Below are positions 17,335 through 26,197 of a DNA stretch of 64,000 bases, in pieces; the stretch's first letter is position 1, and each line of letters opens with the position of its first letter. The notes below the pieces were generated by a model. The model ran no database searches and was not told where the DNA came from. It saw only the letters and a list, made by a program, of their open reading frames with translations. The DNA comes from Pseudomonadota bacterium (GTDB lineage Bacteria > Desulfobacterota > Desulfovibrionia > Desulfovibrionales > Desulfovibrionaceae). A program made the position numbers and the translations under genes. Location of the stretch: the NCBI GenBank assembly GCA_023403845.1, contig JAEYDL010000002.1, positions 83,403 through 147,402 of the forward strand, given 5' to 3'.

Positions 17335-18708
17335 ATGGTTCAGCTTCCATTCGTGCGGGAGCAGGCAGCGAAGCCTGCGGAAAAGCAGCCTGGCATCAGG
17401 CCGGAAGAGCTTCCCTACCTCAATGAGGTGGAGGCCGCGCTTGTTCGCCAGCCGAGACTCGGTCCCCGGGTTCTTTCCGCGGCAGTAGCCCTGATGTTTC
17501 TGATACTGCTTGTCTGGGCAGGCTGGGCTGAACTTGATGAGGTGACGCATGCCAACGGGCAGGTTATCTCTTCTCAACGAACTCAGATTATTCAGAATCT
17601 TGAGGGGGGGATTCTGGGGGCCATACTGGTCAAGGAAGGCCAGGTTGTGGAAAAGGATGCGCCCCTTGCACAGCTGGAAAACAAGCTGGCCGAAACGCAC
17701 TACCGCGACGCCGCGAACAAGGTGCAGGAAAACGAGGTTGCCCTGGTTCGTCTGGAAGCGGAGTTACGGGGAGAATCCCCCGTGTTTTCGGAGGAGGTGC
17801 AGGAAAAGGCTCCTCAGGTCGTTGCTGACCAGATGGCCGTCCATCTGACGCGACGTCAGCAGCGGCAGGCGGAGATGCAGCTGCTTGAAGCCCAGCTGGA
17901 ACAGAGGACCAGAGAAGTTGAAGAGCAGGTCAGTCGCAAGAGGCAGGCCGAACGCAGTCTGGCTCTTGCCGTTGAGCAGAGAAATATCGCGTACCCGTTG
18001 ATGCAGCGTAAGATTTATTCCCGCGTCGATTTCTTGGGGCTTGAACAGAAGGTCGTATCGTTGCAGGGGGATATCGAGTCTCTGGCCTCGTCTATTCCCA
18101 AGACGCAGGCTGCGGCGGAAGAGGCCCGGCAGCGGCTGAAATCCCGGCAGGCGGAACTGGAATCCGAAATCAATGAAGAGATCAGCAAGCGGCGAGCAGA
18201 ACTGGCTTCCTTAAGGGAAACTCTGGCTGCGGGTGGAGATCGGGTGACTCGCACGGAACTGCGTTCGCCCGTGCGGGGAACGGTCAAGCAAATATCTATT
18301 AATACGATCGGGGGTGTGGTCAAGCCCGGCGAAGCTATCATGGAGATAGTGCCGCTTGATGATACACTTCTGGTGGAGGCCCGTGTACGTCCGGCGGACG
18401 TTGCCTTTCTGCATCCCGGACAAAGGGCCATGGTCAAGATTTCAGCCTATGACTTCAGCATATATGGCGGACTTGAGGGTTCCCTTGAGCAAATCAGCGC
18501 GGATACGATAGAGGATAAGCGCGGTGATTTTTACTATCTCGTCAAGGTTCGAACCAAGAAGAACGCCATTTCGTATCATAACGAACAGTTGCCGATCATC
18601 CCGGGCATGATGACGACGGTGGATATTTTGACGGGCAAGAAGACCGTGCTGGATTATCTTTTGAAGCCCATATTGAAGGCGCGTCAGAATGCCCTTCGGG
18701 AAAGGTAA
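17335..18708 (+). CDS. lapC: Type I secretion membrane-fusion adaptor, LapC/HlyD type
   Basis: A periplasmic adaptor linking the ABC exporter to TolC. The 457 residues have one N-terminal membrane helix (about 46-66), a biotinyl-lipoyl-like half (IIQNLEGGILGAILVKEGQVV), a long coiled coil rich in Glu, Gln and Arg (about 115-300), the second half-motif LRSPVRGTVKQISINTIGGVV and the HlyD beta-barrel end (LPIIPGMMTTVDILTGKKTV). The size is that of LapC/HlyD. Its stop is directly followed by the ATG of the protease gene. Confidence 0.92.
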   Translation: MVQLPFVREQAAKPAEKQPGIRPEELPYLNEVEAALVRQPRLGPRVLSAAVALMFLILLVWAGWAELDEVTHANGQVISSQRTQIIQNLEGGILGAILVKEGQVVEKDAPLAQLENKLAETHYRDAANKVQENEVALVRLEAELRGESPVFSEEVQEKAPQVVADQMAVHLTRRQQRQAEMQLLEAQLEQRTREVEEQVSRKRQAERSLALAVEQRNIAYPLMQRKIYSRVDFLGLEQKVVSLQGDIESLASSIPKTQAAAEEARQRLKSRQAELESEINEEISKRRAELASLRETLAAGGDRVTRTELRSPVRGTVKQISINTIGGVVKPGEAIMEIVPLDDTLLVEARVRPADVAFLHPGQRAMVKISAYDFSIYGGLEGSLEQISADTIEDKRGDFYYLVKVRTKKNAISYHNEQLPIIPGMMTTVDILTGKKTVLDYLLKPILKARQNALRER

Positions 18709-19533
18709 ATGCGTAGCTGGCGAAAAGTCGTTGCGTGTTTTCTCTTGTGTCTCGGGAGCGTTCTGGCATGTGAACCTGAAATTGGAGCCAAGGGAGACGA
18801 TTCGCTTCGCGTTGTCCTGCCACGGTTGTCCGCAAAATCATCCGACAAGGGCAGCGGCGGAAATGCGAAGAGCATGGCCACGGCGTCCAGAGCGGTTCCC
18901 GCGCGGTCGCATCCTTCGGGAGGGCTTCCCGCTCAGGAGTACGGAAACGCGGAAAGTGGCATTCGCCTGTTTGGTACAGTCGAGTTGCGAAGCAATATTG
19001 GTAACCAGCCGAAATGGAATCAGGTTTTGCAGACTGAAAGGAAAAATCCCGGATTTGTGGATTCACGGACATTTCCGGGGGGCGGAACGTGGAAGGATTT
19101 CAGGAAAAGTCTGGCTGGGCTTTCCTCGCTTGAGAAGATCAAGCGCGTGAATGCTCTGATTAATCGTTGGCCGTATCGTACGGACATGGAAGTCTGGGGA
19201 GTCATTGACTATTGGGCCGCCCCCGTGGATTTTTTCAAGAAATCCGGGGATTGTGAGGATTATTCCATAGCCAAGTACTTTGCCCTGAGGGCTCTGGGGT
19301 TCCCGGCCTCCTCCATGCGAATCGTCGTGTTGAAGGATACGCTGCGTAATCTGGCACACGCAGTTCTGGTCGTTTATGAGGGGGATGACGCTCTGGTACT
19401 CGACAATTTGAGCAACAGTGTCCTGTCCCACAAAATTTATAAACAGTATGTTCCGCAGTTTTCCGTGAATGAATCTTCCCGCTGGGCGCATTTCAGGCGC
19501 GACGGCATGCGGAATTCCGGTACACGGCGGTGA
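18709..19533 (+). CDS. lapG: LapG-type periplasmic cysteine protease (bacterial transglutaminase-like, BTLCP)
   Basis: In Pseudomonas, LapG cleaves the N-terminal retention module of the adhesin LapA and so releases biofilm cells. The 274-residue product has an N-terminal signal (VVACFLLCLGSVLAC, possibly a weak lipobox), about 90 low-complexity residues, and a BTLCP domain with the catalytic triad Cys182 (SGDCEDYS), His217 (LAHAVLVV) and Asp232 (LVLDNLSN). The NRWPYRTDMEVWG segment is typical of the family. It follows the adaptor gene with no gap and overlaps the frame of the next gene. The large adhesin substrate is not encoded in this window. Confidence 0.88.
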   Translation: MRSWRKVVACFLLCLGSVLACEPEIGAKGDDSLRVVLPRLSAKSSDKGSGGNAKSMATASRAVPARSHPSGGLPAQEYGNAESGIRLFGTVELRSNIGNQPKWNQVLQTERKNPGFVDSRTFPGGGTWKDFRKSLAGLSSLEKIKRVNALINRWPYRTDMEVWGVIDYWAAPVDFFKKSGDCEDYSIAKYFALRALGFPASSMRIVVLKDTLRNLAHAVLVVYEGDDALVLDNLSNSVLSHKIYKQYVPQFSVNESSRWAHFRRDGMRNSGTRR

Positions 19534-19631
19534 CATTTTTCGGCAAGGCGACGACGGATATGCCGCTACCGTTTGAACGGCGGCGTCAAAGATTTGGTGG
19601 CCCACAAGGCGGAGCGAGGAGGCAGATTCTT

Positions 19632-21695
19632 ATGGATCAGATTGTTCAGAAGACCCCGGTCGGACACAGGTCATCCGCATTCAGGAGGATGGGCTGGTTT
19701 GTCGCCCTTGTCCTGCTTCTTGTTTTGGGAGGAGCGGGTGGAATCGCCTGGTTCAATATCCAGCTTGAGGAAAATGCGGTGCAGGATGATGTATCGCAGC
19801 GACTCGCCGGTACTGCCAGAAGCAAGGCGGCAAATCTGTCGTTCTGGTATGGAAGCAGCGTTCAGGGACAGGCCGAACGCCTGTTGAGTGCGGATCTTTT
19901 TCGCCTGTTCGCTTCCGAGGTCAATGATCTTGGCGACGACATTGCTCTCCTGCTTTCCTCGGCCCCGGCGAAAGACGACTCACTGGCTGCCAAATTGCCG
20001 CTGATGCAGAATCTCTTGCGGGAGTTCGTCAATTTTTCAGGATTCCTGTCGGCCCGGATCATGAATGTGAGGGGGCAGACCTACCTGGCTACGGAGGGGA
20101 CTCCCTCCGCCTTGTCGCTGACTCAGAAGGCGGCGGTCGGGAATGTGCTGGAAAGCGGAGTTTCCCTCGTTCTTCCTCTGCGCAAGGGAGAAGAAGGTTT
20201 GATCATGGATGCCGTGTTTCCCATTTTTGCGCCGCAGTATATTTCCGGAACCGAGGGCAGGGTCATCGCGACATTGCTGTTGTCCCGGGTCGTCTCACCA
20301 AAGCTGGGTGAAGTCGTCGCCGCTGCCGGGGGGGAACAGAGTCTCGGCTCCACGCAGATTGTTCAGTTCGGGGACGGCAGGATGGAGTTGCTGAATCCTC
20401 TCAATGCAGAGATTCGTCCGCTGAACTGGAAACCGGAAGAGAGGGATACTTTGCCCTTTATGGTCAGGAATGGGATCGACGGCAGTACCGAGGAAGTGTA
20501 TTCTATCGGTGTCAGAGTTCCTGAACTGCCGTTGTTCGTGGTGCAAGGCGTGTCCGTGGAGGAGGCCCGCCAGCCGTTTATCGAAGCCAGAAACAGCATT
20601 TTGCGTTGGGCTGGTTTTTCCGTTGTTCTTGTAGTGCTTTGTGTACTGGCCTTCTGGTGGTGGCTTGTTGGGAGAAGCGCCCGATCTGCAAACGAGGAGA
20701 TTCTGGGGTTGTACCAGACCCTGAATCAGCAGAAGCAGCTTCTGGACGGGATCAACAGGACCCTTGTGGACGGCATCGTCCTTATGGACAGAGGAAATCA
20801 GGTTCGCTACGCCAATGAAGCCTTCTCCCGGATTGTGGGACGTCCGGTCGAAGAACTGCCCGGCATGGATGGGGCTGCTCTGTTCGGGTATGATTCAGCT
20901 CTGAGGCTGTATAAGCATACGGATGCGGCGATTGAGAACGACAAGCCCGTTTTTTTCCGGGATATACTCTGGTTGCGCTCAAAAAAATATCATTTTCAGA
21001 TTACCAGTTCTCCGTTCCGCGATGAAAATGAAAAGGTCGTCGGCGTAGTGTCCGTATTCCGTGATATGACCCGGCTTGTCGAGGCAGAAGAACGGAATCA
21101 GCGGATGGTGCAGCAGACCATCGCCGCGCTTGTACAGGCCATCGAGGCGCTTGATCCTTACCTTGGTGGGCATTCGACCCACATGGGCAGGCTGGCTGCC
21201 GATCTTGTCCGTACGCTGCGCATGAGTGATGCGGATGAAACGACGGTCAGGACAGCGGCAAGTCTTTCCCAGATCGGCAAGATGCGTTTGCCGCGCGCCC
21301 TGTTGAACAAACCGGGAGCGTTTACTCCTGAAGAGCGACAGGCGATGGAACGGCATGTCGAATACGCACGTGAAGCACTGCACGGCATTGATTTTGAACT
21401 GCCCGTTCTGGAAACAATTTGCCAGATGAATGAGCTGATGGATGGTTCGGGCTATCCTGAGCACCTGAAAGGCGATCAGATAGACATTCATGCCCGCATT
21501 CTCGCCGTGGCCAATACCTTCTGCGCGCTGGTCCGGCCTCGTGCCTATAGAAATGCGAAGACTGTGGAGGAAGCGTTAGGCATTCTGGAGGAAGCCCACA
21601 CCAAGTACGATCAGGAAGTCGTGCAGGCCTTGCGCGCGTTTCTGAAGACGCCGGCGGGAGAACGGTTCGTAGCCGGACTGGCTGAGCAGCAGTAA
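19632..21695 (+). CDS. Membrane protein with periplasmic sensor, PAS and degenerate HD-GYP domain (LapD-like role inferred)
   Basis: The 687-residue protein has TM1 at about 20-40, a large periplasmic domain (about 41-320), TM2 at about 324-346, a PAS domain (about 370-490) and a C-terminal HD-GYP fold (about 500-665). The HD-GYP core has lost its catalytic residues: the usual HD dyad is Ser546-Gln547 (SLSQIGK), the HHE region reads CQMNE, and the late metal-binding Asp is replaced (AVANTFCA). DGSGYP is kept at 604-609. It should therefore bind c-di-GMP or signal without hydrolysis. It directly follows the LapG-type protease, the position LapD (degenerate GGDEF-EAL) has in the Lap system. ATG at 19632 follows GGAGG; the frame opens at 19530. 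Confidence 0.82.
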   Translation: MDQIVQKTPVGHRSSAFRRMGWFVALVLLLVLGGAGGIAWFNIQLEENAVQDDVSQRLAGTARSKAANLSFWYGSSVQGQAERLLSADLFRLFASEVNDLGDDIALLLSSAPAKDDSLAAKLPLMQNLLREFVNFSGFLSARIMNVRGQTYLATEGTPSALSLTQKAAVGNVLESGVSLVLPLRKGEEGLIMDAVFPIFAPQYISGTEGRVIATLLLSRVVSPKLGEVVAAAGGEQSLGSTQIVQFGDGRMELLNPLNAEIRPLNWKPEERDTLPFMVRNGIDGSTEEVYSIGVRVPELPLFVVQGVSVEEARQPFIEARNSILRWAGFSVVLVVLCVLAFWWWLVGRSARSANEEILGLYQTLNQQKQLLDGINRTLVDGIVLMDRGNQVRYANEAFSRIVGRPVEELPGMDGAALFGYDSALRLYKHTDAAIENDKPVFFRDILWLRSKKYHFQITSSPFRDENEKVVGVVSVFRDMTRLVEAEERNQRMVQQTIAALVQAIEALDPYLGGHSTHMGRLAADLVRTLRMSDADETTVRTAASLSQIGKMRLPRALLNKPGAFTPEERQAMERHVEYAREALHGIDFELPVLETICQMNELMDGSGYPEHLKGDQIDIHARILAVANTFCALVRPRAYRNAKTVEEALGILEEAHTKYDQEVVQALRAFLKTPAGERFVAGLAEQQ

Positions 21696-21715
21696 CGGAC
21701 TTCAGGGAACGTCCC

Positions 21716-22969
21716 ATGCGGATTCTGTTTATCCACCATTCATTTCCCGGATCATTTCGATACCTGGCGGCGGCTCTGGCCGCCGACCAGGAAAACGAGG
21801 TCGTCTTTCTTTCCGAATGGAGTCGCCGGGAAGTTCAGATCACTGGAGTACGGCGTCTGACTGTGCCTGGAGGGCGTTCCACACCGACCACTCAGGACAG
21901 AAACGAACGGGAAATGGCGCAAATTCTGGGATATGGAACCCGATTCGCCAATACTCTGCTGAAAGTCCGGCAACAGGGTTTCGTGCCTGACGTCGTTTAT
22001 GCCGATCCCGGTCGCGGCTGCAGCTTCTTCGTTCAGGACATTTTCCCGGAGGCTTTTTATGCAGTCCATGCCGAATGGTACTATCGCAAGGGGGAGAACT
22101 ATACGTTCTTTACAAGAGGAAAGCCGCGTCCGCCAGTAGATTTTGCACCAAGTCGCATCCGAAACATGTGTCAGCTGAATGCACTGAGCGAATGTGATCT
22201 TGCCGTAACCTCCTCATATTGGCAGAGAGAGCAGTATCCATCTGCCGTTGCCCGGAATATGCATGTGATTCATGAAGGCGTGGATACAGATTTTTTTTCT
22301 CCACGGGATCAGAAGTTTCGGGTAGATGGCTGCGACTTGTCTCATGTTTCGGAACTGGTGACCTTTTCGGGCAGAGGGCTGGAGCCGTTTCGCGGTTTTC
22401 CCCAGTTCTACCGCAGTATTCCCTATATTCAGGAAGCTCGTCCCGAGTGTCATGTGCTCATCATGGCCTCACTTCCGCAGCAGGGAAGCGAGGGGGGCAG
22501 GGGGGCAGAAGCGGAGTTGCTGGAAAATTTGCGCAGGGAGGTGCCGGTCGATTCGAGGCGGGTTCATTTTGTCGGATTCCGACCATATGAGGAATACAGG
22601 ATGTTGTTGCGCGCTTCGAGCGTCCATGTCTATTTTACTGCCCCATTTGCGCTTTCATCCGGCCTGTTTGAAGCCATGAGCTGCGGCTGTCTTCTTGTGA
22701 GTTCGGATACGGCGCCTGTACGCGAAGTCGTCCGGCATGGGGAGAACGGTTTTTTGTGTGATTTCTGGGATTCTCGGAAACTGGGAGAAGCTGTGGTCGA
22801 ACTGCTTGGACGTTCCCGTCTCATGGCGCCGCTGCGCGATGCGGCCCGGGGTACAATTCTGAAAGAGTACAATCTCAGAACAGAACTTCCCCGGCATGTC
22901 AAACTGCTTCAGGATAGCTTCGCGTCATGGCAGACGGGGAAGAGATCGGCTGAAAGAGGCAAGGTTTGA
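21716..22969 (+). CDS. Glycosyltransferase family 4 protein
   Basis: A GT-B-fold sugar transferase of 417 residues using an NDP-sugar donor. The N-terminus RILFIHHSFPGSFRYLAAAL and the C-terminal donor-binding region with YFTAPFALSSGLFEAMSCGC and VREVVRHGENGFLCDF are typical of GT4. The acceptor cannot be predicted. It starts 20 bases after the HD-GYP gene, so it may be cotranscribed with the secretion locus and act on surface polysaccharide or on the adhesin (inference). Confidence 0.85.
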   Translation: MRILFIHHSFPGSFRYLAAALAADQENEVVFLSEWSRREVQITGVRRLTVPGGRSTPTTQDRNEREMAQILGYGTRFANTLLKVRQQGFVPDVVYADPGRGCSFFVQDIFPEAFYAVHAEWYYRKGENYTFFTRGKPRPPVDFAPSRIRNMCQLNALSECDLAVTSSYWQREQYPSAVARNMHVIHEGVDTDFFSPRDQKFRVDGCDLSHVSELVTFSGRGLEPFRGFPQFYRSIPYIQEARPECHVLIMASLPQQGSEGGRGAEAELLENLRREVPVDSRRVHFVGFRPYEEYRMLLRASSVHVYFTAPFALSSGLFEAMSCGCLLVSSDTAPVREVVRHGENGFLCDFWDSRKLGEAVVELLGRSRLMAPLRDAARGTILKEYNLRTELPRHVKLLQDSFASWQTGKRSAERGKV

Positions 22970-22971
22970 CG

Positions 22972-23532
22972 ATGAAGAATAGAAGAAGCGGCTTGCGGGA
23001 ACGGCAAGCGTTGCGTTCGACCTCTTCTGTTGTAGCTCTTGATTTTGAAACGGCCGATCATGGTGCGGACAGCGCTTGCGCCGTGGGGCTGGCCAAGGTG
23101 CGAAATGGCGAGGTAGTGGATACCTTTTACAGTCTGATCCGCCCGCCGCGTCGCCGGATTCTCTTTTCGTGGGTGCATGGCATCACTTGGGAGCAGGTCA
23201 GGAATAGCCCTGCCTTTGTTGAACTGTGGCCTCAGCTCGCAACCTTTCTCGCCGATACCGAAAGTCTTGTAGCTCACAACGCTCCGTTTGACCGGCGCGT
23301 TCTGTATGCCTGTTGCGAAGCCGCACAGATTCAGCCCCCCGGACTTCCGTTCATCTGCACACTCCGGGAAGCCCGGCGCAGACTCGCCTTGCCTTCATAC
23401 AAGCTGAACGTTCTTTGTGAACACTGCGGCATCCCCTTGCGTCATCATCATGCCGGTGCTGACGCTCTGGCTGCGGCTCGGCTGTTCATTCATCTTCAGA
23501 AACTCGATGGAATGGAGCTTCCGGCCCGATGA
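22972..23532 (+). CDS. DnaQ-like (DEDD) 3'-5' exonuclease
   Basis: The 186-residue protein has the DEDD exonuclease motifs: VVALDFETAD (motif I, Asp and Glu), VAHNAPFDRRVL (motif II) and the HHHAGADALAAARLF block (motif III). It is a single-domain relative of the DNA polymerase III epsilon subunit. ATG at 22972 overlaps the neighbouring glycosyltransferase stop region; a TTG at 22966 is possible. Its last 47 bases overlap, tail to tail, the end of hflX on the other strand. Confidence 0.85.
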   Translation: MKNRRSGLRERQALRSTSSVVALDFETADHGADSACAVGLAKVRNGEVVDTFYSLIRPPRRRILFSWVHGITWEQVRNSPAFVELWPQLATFLADTESLVAHNAPFDRRVLYACCEAAQIQPPGLPFICTLREARRRLALPSYKLNVLCEHCGIPLRHHHAGADALAAARLFIHLQKLDGMELPAR

Positions 23533-25243
23533 ATGCTTCGGTCCGTTGAAAAATCTCCCACTGGATGCCATTCTCAATGGCTCTGGAGAGTCCGGACAGG
23601 CCTTCCCCGCTGGAGGCCGAAATGGGCAGTGCCTTGGGCCATGTCTCAAGAAGCGCAAGGCGCATGTCCTCATCGACCGCATCCCATTTGTTGAGCAGCA
23701 GAATCGTGGGAAGATCGTGCAGGTTCATATCTGCAAGAATGGTTTCGACGGCAGTTATCTGGCGGTCCAGCTCCGGATGCGACGCATCAGCCACATGAAG
23801 CAGGAGATCCGCCGACTCCAGTTCTTCCAGTGTGGCCTGAAAGGCTTCGGTCAGTTCCTTGGGCAGGTTGCGGATGAAGCCGACAGTATCAGCAAGAACC
23901 AGTTCCCTTTCCTGCGGGAAGCGCAGGCGACGCGTGGTCGGGTCGAGAGTCGCGAAGAGTTTGTTCTCGGCCAGAACGGAAGATTTCGTCAACGCATTCA
24001 GCAAAGTGGACTTCCCGGCATTGGTATAGCCGACGAGGGCCGCTACCGGCAGTCCCTGCCGGGAGCGACGGGCTCTGGTAAAGGAGCGTTGCCGCCGCAG
24101 GCCGTCCAGTTCCTTGCGGATGCGGGCGATGCGCTCCCGGACGCGACGCCGGTCCGTTTCCAGCTTGGTTTCACCTGGACCACGTCCCCCGATGCCGCCC
24201 ATCAGCCTGTCCATGGCTCTGTTTTTTCCTACCAGTCGGGGTTGCGTGTATTTAAGCTGGGCCATTTCCACTTGGAGCTTGCCGGCCCGGGTGGTGGCTC
24301 TTTGAGCGAATATGTCGAGAATCAGCTGTGTTCGGTCGAGAACCTTGCGTTCGGTCATTTCTGACAGGCTGTTCAGTTGCGCCGGGGTCAATTCTCCGTC
24401 AAATATAATCAGGGTTGCCTGCCCCTGGAGGGCGAGGATTTCCAGTTCCGCCAGCTTTCCCTTGCCAAGAATATGGCGAGGGTGAATTTCAGCCACGCGT
24501 TGCAGCAGAGTTCCTGCAACGATGATGCCGGCAGTACGAGCAAGTTCCTGAAGTTCTGCGATATGAATTTCCTGAATGCTTTTGGGAAGAGAAGAAACGG
24601 ACACCAGTATGGCCCGGGGGAGATTTTCGGCTTCCGCGGCTTCCGAAGTTACGCGGGCAAGCTCCTCTTCCAGCGATTCGGCTTCCGCGGCGAAATCCCG
24701 TTCGATCTGATCCCAGGGCTGCAGCTCATGTACCCGGTAAGGAAGGCTGCCCGCATTGGGAGGCAGCAGATGGCCGCTCTGGAAACTTACGGGATCTCCG
24801 TAATCATTGACGGTGAGCACGCCCACACTGTCCAGCCGCAGGAAGAGCATATCCATGAGATCTTCCTGCGAGAGGCCCTCCTGGGAAAGATGGGTGTGCA
24901 GAAGACGGATACCGCGCAGGCGACCGGAGGATTCTCTGCCGCGAGGAAGCTCTGGAATGAGAATGGAAGCAGGTTCTCCGACAAGCACCATAACGACACG
25001 TCCCTGCCTGTCGATGATCAGACCTATCTGTCTGCCCAGTGAACGGGAGAGAGCGGCCAGTTCCCGTGCCTGTTCCGCAGTGTAACCGCCCCGGACAGGA
25101 TAACGCCTCTGTCCCAGTCTGGTCAGAGACTTCATTTGACTGGGCTTGAGTCCAGCCGTATTGCCTTCAAGTCGAGTAGCTATGGCGACAGCCTCTCTAT
25201 CTGATGGGTCAGGAATAACTCTGTGCAGCAGTCGGAAAATCAA
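23486..25243 (-). CDS. hflX: Ribosome-associated GTPase HflX
   Basis: HflX splits stalled ribosomes under stress. The 585-residue product has the HflX domain with GGRGPGETKLETDRRRVRER, and a GTPase with G1 GYTNAGKST, G3 DTVGFI and G4 NKWD. It is about 150 residues longer than E. coli HflX because of an N-terminal extension, which I believe also occurs in Desulfovibrio homologues. The start is TTG at 25243, since the frame is closed by TGA just upstream and no ATG precedes conserved sequence. The 3' end overlaps the exonuclease gene by 47 bases. Confidence 0.93.
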   Translation of the reverse strand: MIFRLLHRVIPDPSDREAVAIATRLEGNTAGLKPSQMKSLTRLGQRRYPVRGGYTAEQARELAALSRSLGRQIGLIIDRQGRVVMVLVGEPASILIPELPRGRESSGRLRGIRLLHTHLSQEGLSQEDLMDMLFLRLDSVGVLTVNDYGDPVSFQSGHLLPPNAGSLPYRVHELQPWDQIERDFAAEAESLEEELARVTSEAAEAENLPRAILVSVSSLPKSIQEIHIAELQELARTAGIIVAGTLLQRVAEIHPRHILGKGKLAELEILALQGQATLIIFDGELTPAQLNSLSEMTERKVLDRTQLILDIFAQRATTRAGKLQVEMAQLKYTQPRLVGKNRAMDRLMGGIGGRGPGETKLETDRRRVRERIARIRKELDGLRRQRSFTRARRSRQGLPVAALVGYTNAGKSTLLNALTKSSVLAENKLFATLDPTTRRLRFPQERELVLADTVGFIRNLPKELTEAFQATLEELESADLLLHVADASHPELDRQITAVETILADMNLHDLPTILLLNKWDAVDEDMRLALLETWPKALPISASSGEGLSGLSRAIENGIQWEIFQRTEAFIGPEAPFHRVSEDE

Positions 25244-25287
25244 GGAACGGGTTCAGCGTTCCGTATACCCTTGACCGAGGACACGGA

Positions 25288-25315
25288 TAAAAAGGGGAGG
25301 AGCATGCTCCTCCCC
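25288..25315 (-). terminator. Terminator after ssb
   Basis: A perfect 22-base palindrome (arms GGGGAGGAGCA / TGCTCCTCCCC, 25294-25315) is followed on the minus strand by TTTTTATCC. It lies between the ssb stop (25321) and the hflX start. Confidence 0.85.
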
Positions 25316-25320
25316 GAGTT

Positions 25321-25827
25321 TTAGAAGGGAACGTCATCCATACCGGAAGCCTCGGAGGGGAATGCCGGGCCAAGGTCCTCGTAGTCATCCTGACGGGGTT
25401 GTTGCCGAGGCTGTTGCGGGCGCCCGGCCGGAGCCTGACGCCGAGGTGCTGCATAGCCGCCTTCACTGCCGGAAGGGGCACCCGTGGCCGCATCCCCGCC
25501 GCCGCGTCTGTCGAGGAACTGAACCCTCTGAGCCTTGATTTCAGTGGAGTAACGGTCCTGCCCCTGCTGGTCCTGCCATTTCCGGGTTTGCAGGCTTCCT
25601 TCCACATACACGAGGCTGCCTTTTGTCAGGTATTGGGCGCAGTTTTCGGCTACCCGCTGGAAGACGACTACGCGATGCCATTCCGCCCGGTCCACACGAT
25701 TGCCGTCTCGATCTGTATAGGATTCGTCCGTGGCAATATTCAGCGTACAGATGGGGCTGCCCGTCTGAGAGTAGCGCAGCTCAGGGTCTCTGCCCAGTCT
25801 GCCGATAATCATGACTTTGTTCAGCAT
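25321..25827 (-). CDS. ssb: Single-stranded DNA-binding protein
   Basis: SSB coats single-stranded DNA as a tetramer and recruits repair proteins. The 168 residues hold an N-terminal OB-fold (MLNKVMIIGRLGRDPELRY, WHRVVVF) to about 105, a Gly/Gln/Pro/Arg-rich linker and the acidic partner-binding tip MDDVPF. Length and order are standard. It is the last gene of the minus-strand acc-ssb group and has a strong terminator 6 bases after its stop. Confidence 0.97.
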   Translation of the reverse strand: MLNKVMIIGRLGRDPELRYSQTGSPICTLNIATDESYTDRDGNRVDRAEWHRVVVFQRVAENCAQYLTKGSLVYVEGSLQTRKWQDQQGQDRYSTEIKAQRVQFLDRRGGGDAATGAPSGSEGGYAAPRRQAPAGRPQQPRQQPRQDDYEDLGPAFPSEASGMDDVPF

Positions 25828-25843
25828 CAGAATTCCTCATTTA

Positions 25844-26197
25844 TCAAATGTTCAAGAGAGTTGATGCGTTGCGCTCCAGCTCGCTCAGGGCGTCTTCCAG
25901 CAGTTCGCTCAGACGGTTGGCCTCGCGGGGGACCCAGTCGGCAAGAGCCGCTTCCAGCCGCATTTTCAGTTGCGCGGCTTTGTCGACGCCCGCTTTCAGT
26001 TTTTCCCTGAGTCCGTTGTCCCAGTCCGCATAAAGAATCTCGTTTTCCAGAGCTCCCGCCAGTTCAAGAACGCCCCGCCGTTCTCCGGGGTAGAGAGGTC
26101 TGGGCCAGGCGAGGCGGGCTAGAGCGGGCCAGGTGGAGAGAACGTCTTCTTCTCTGTACGTCCAGGCGCTGACGCGAATCTGCAGCAATTTGCCCAT
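25844..26197 (-). CDS. Hypothetical protein, 117 residues
   Basis: I do not recognise a family. The product is soluble, begins MGKLLQIRVSAWTYREED and then forms amphipathic helices rich in Leu, Glu and Arg. Its ATG directly abuts the stop of the biotinyl-like protein gene, and it ends 17 bases before ssb, so it is part of that transcript. The context offers no clear function. Confidence 0.7.
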   Translation of the reverse strand: MGKLLQIRVSAWTYREEDVLSTWPALARLAWPRPLYPGERRGVLELAGALENEILYADWDNGLREKLKAGVDKAAQLKMRLEAALADWVPREANRLSELLEDALSELERNASTLLNI

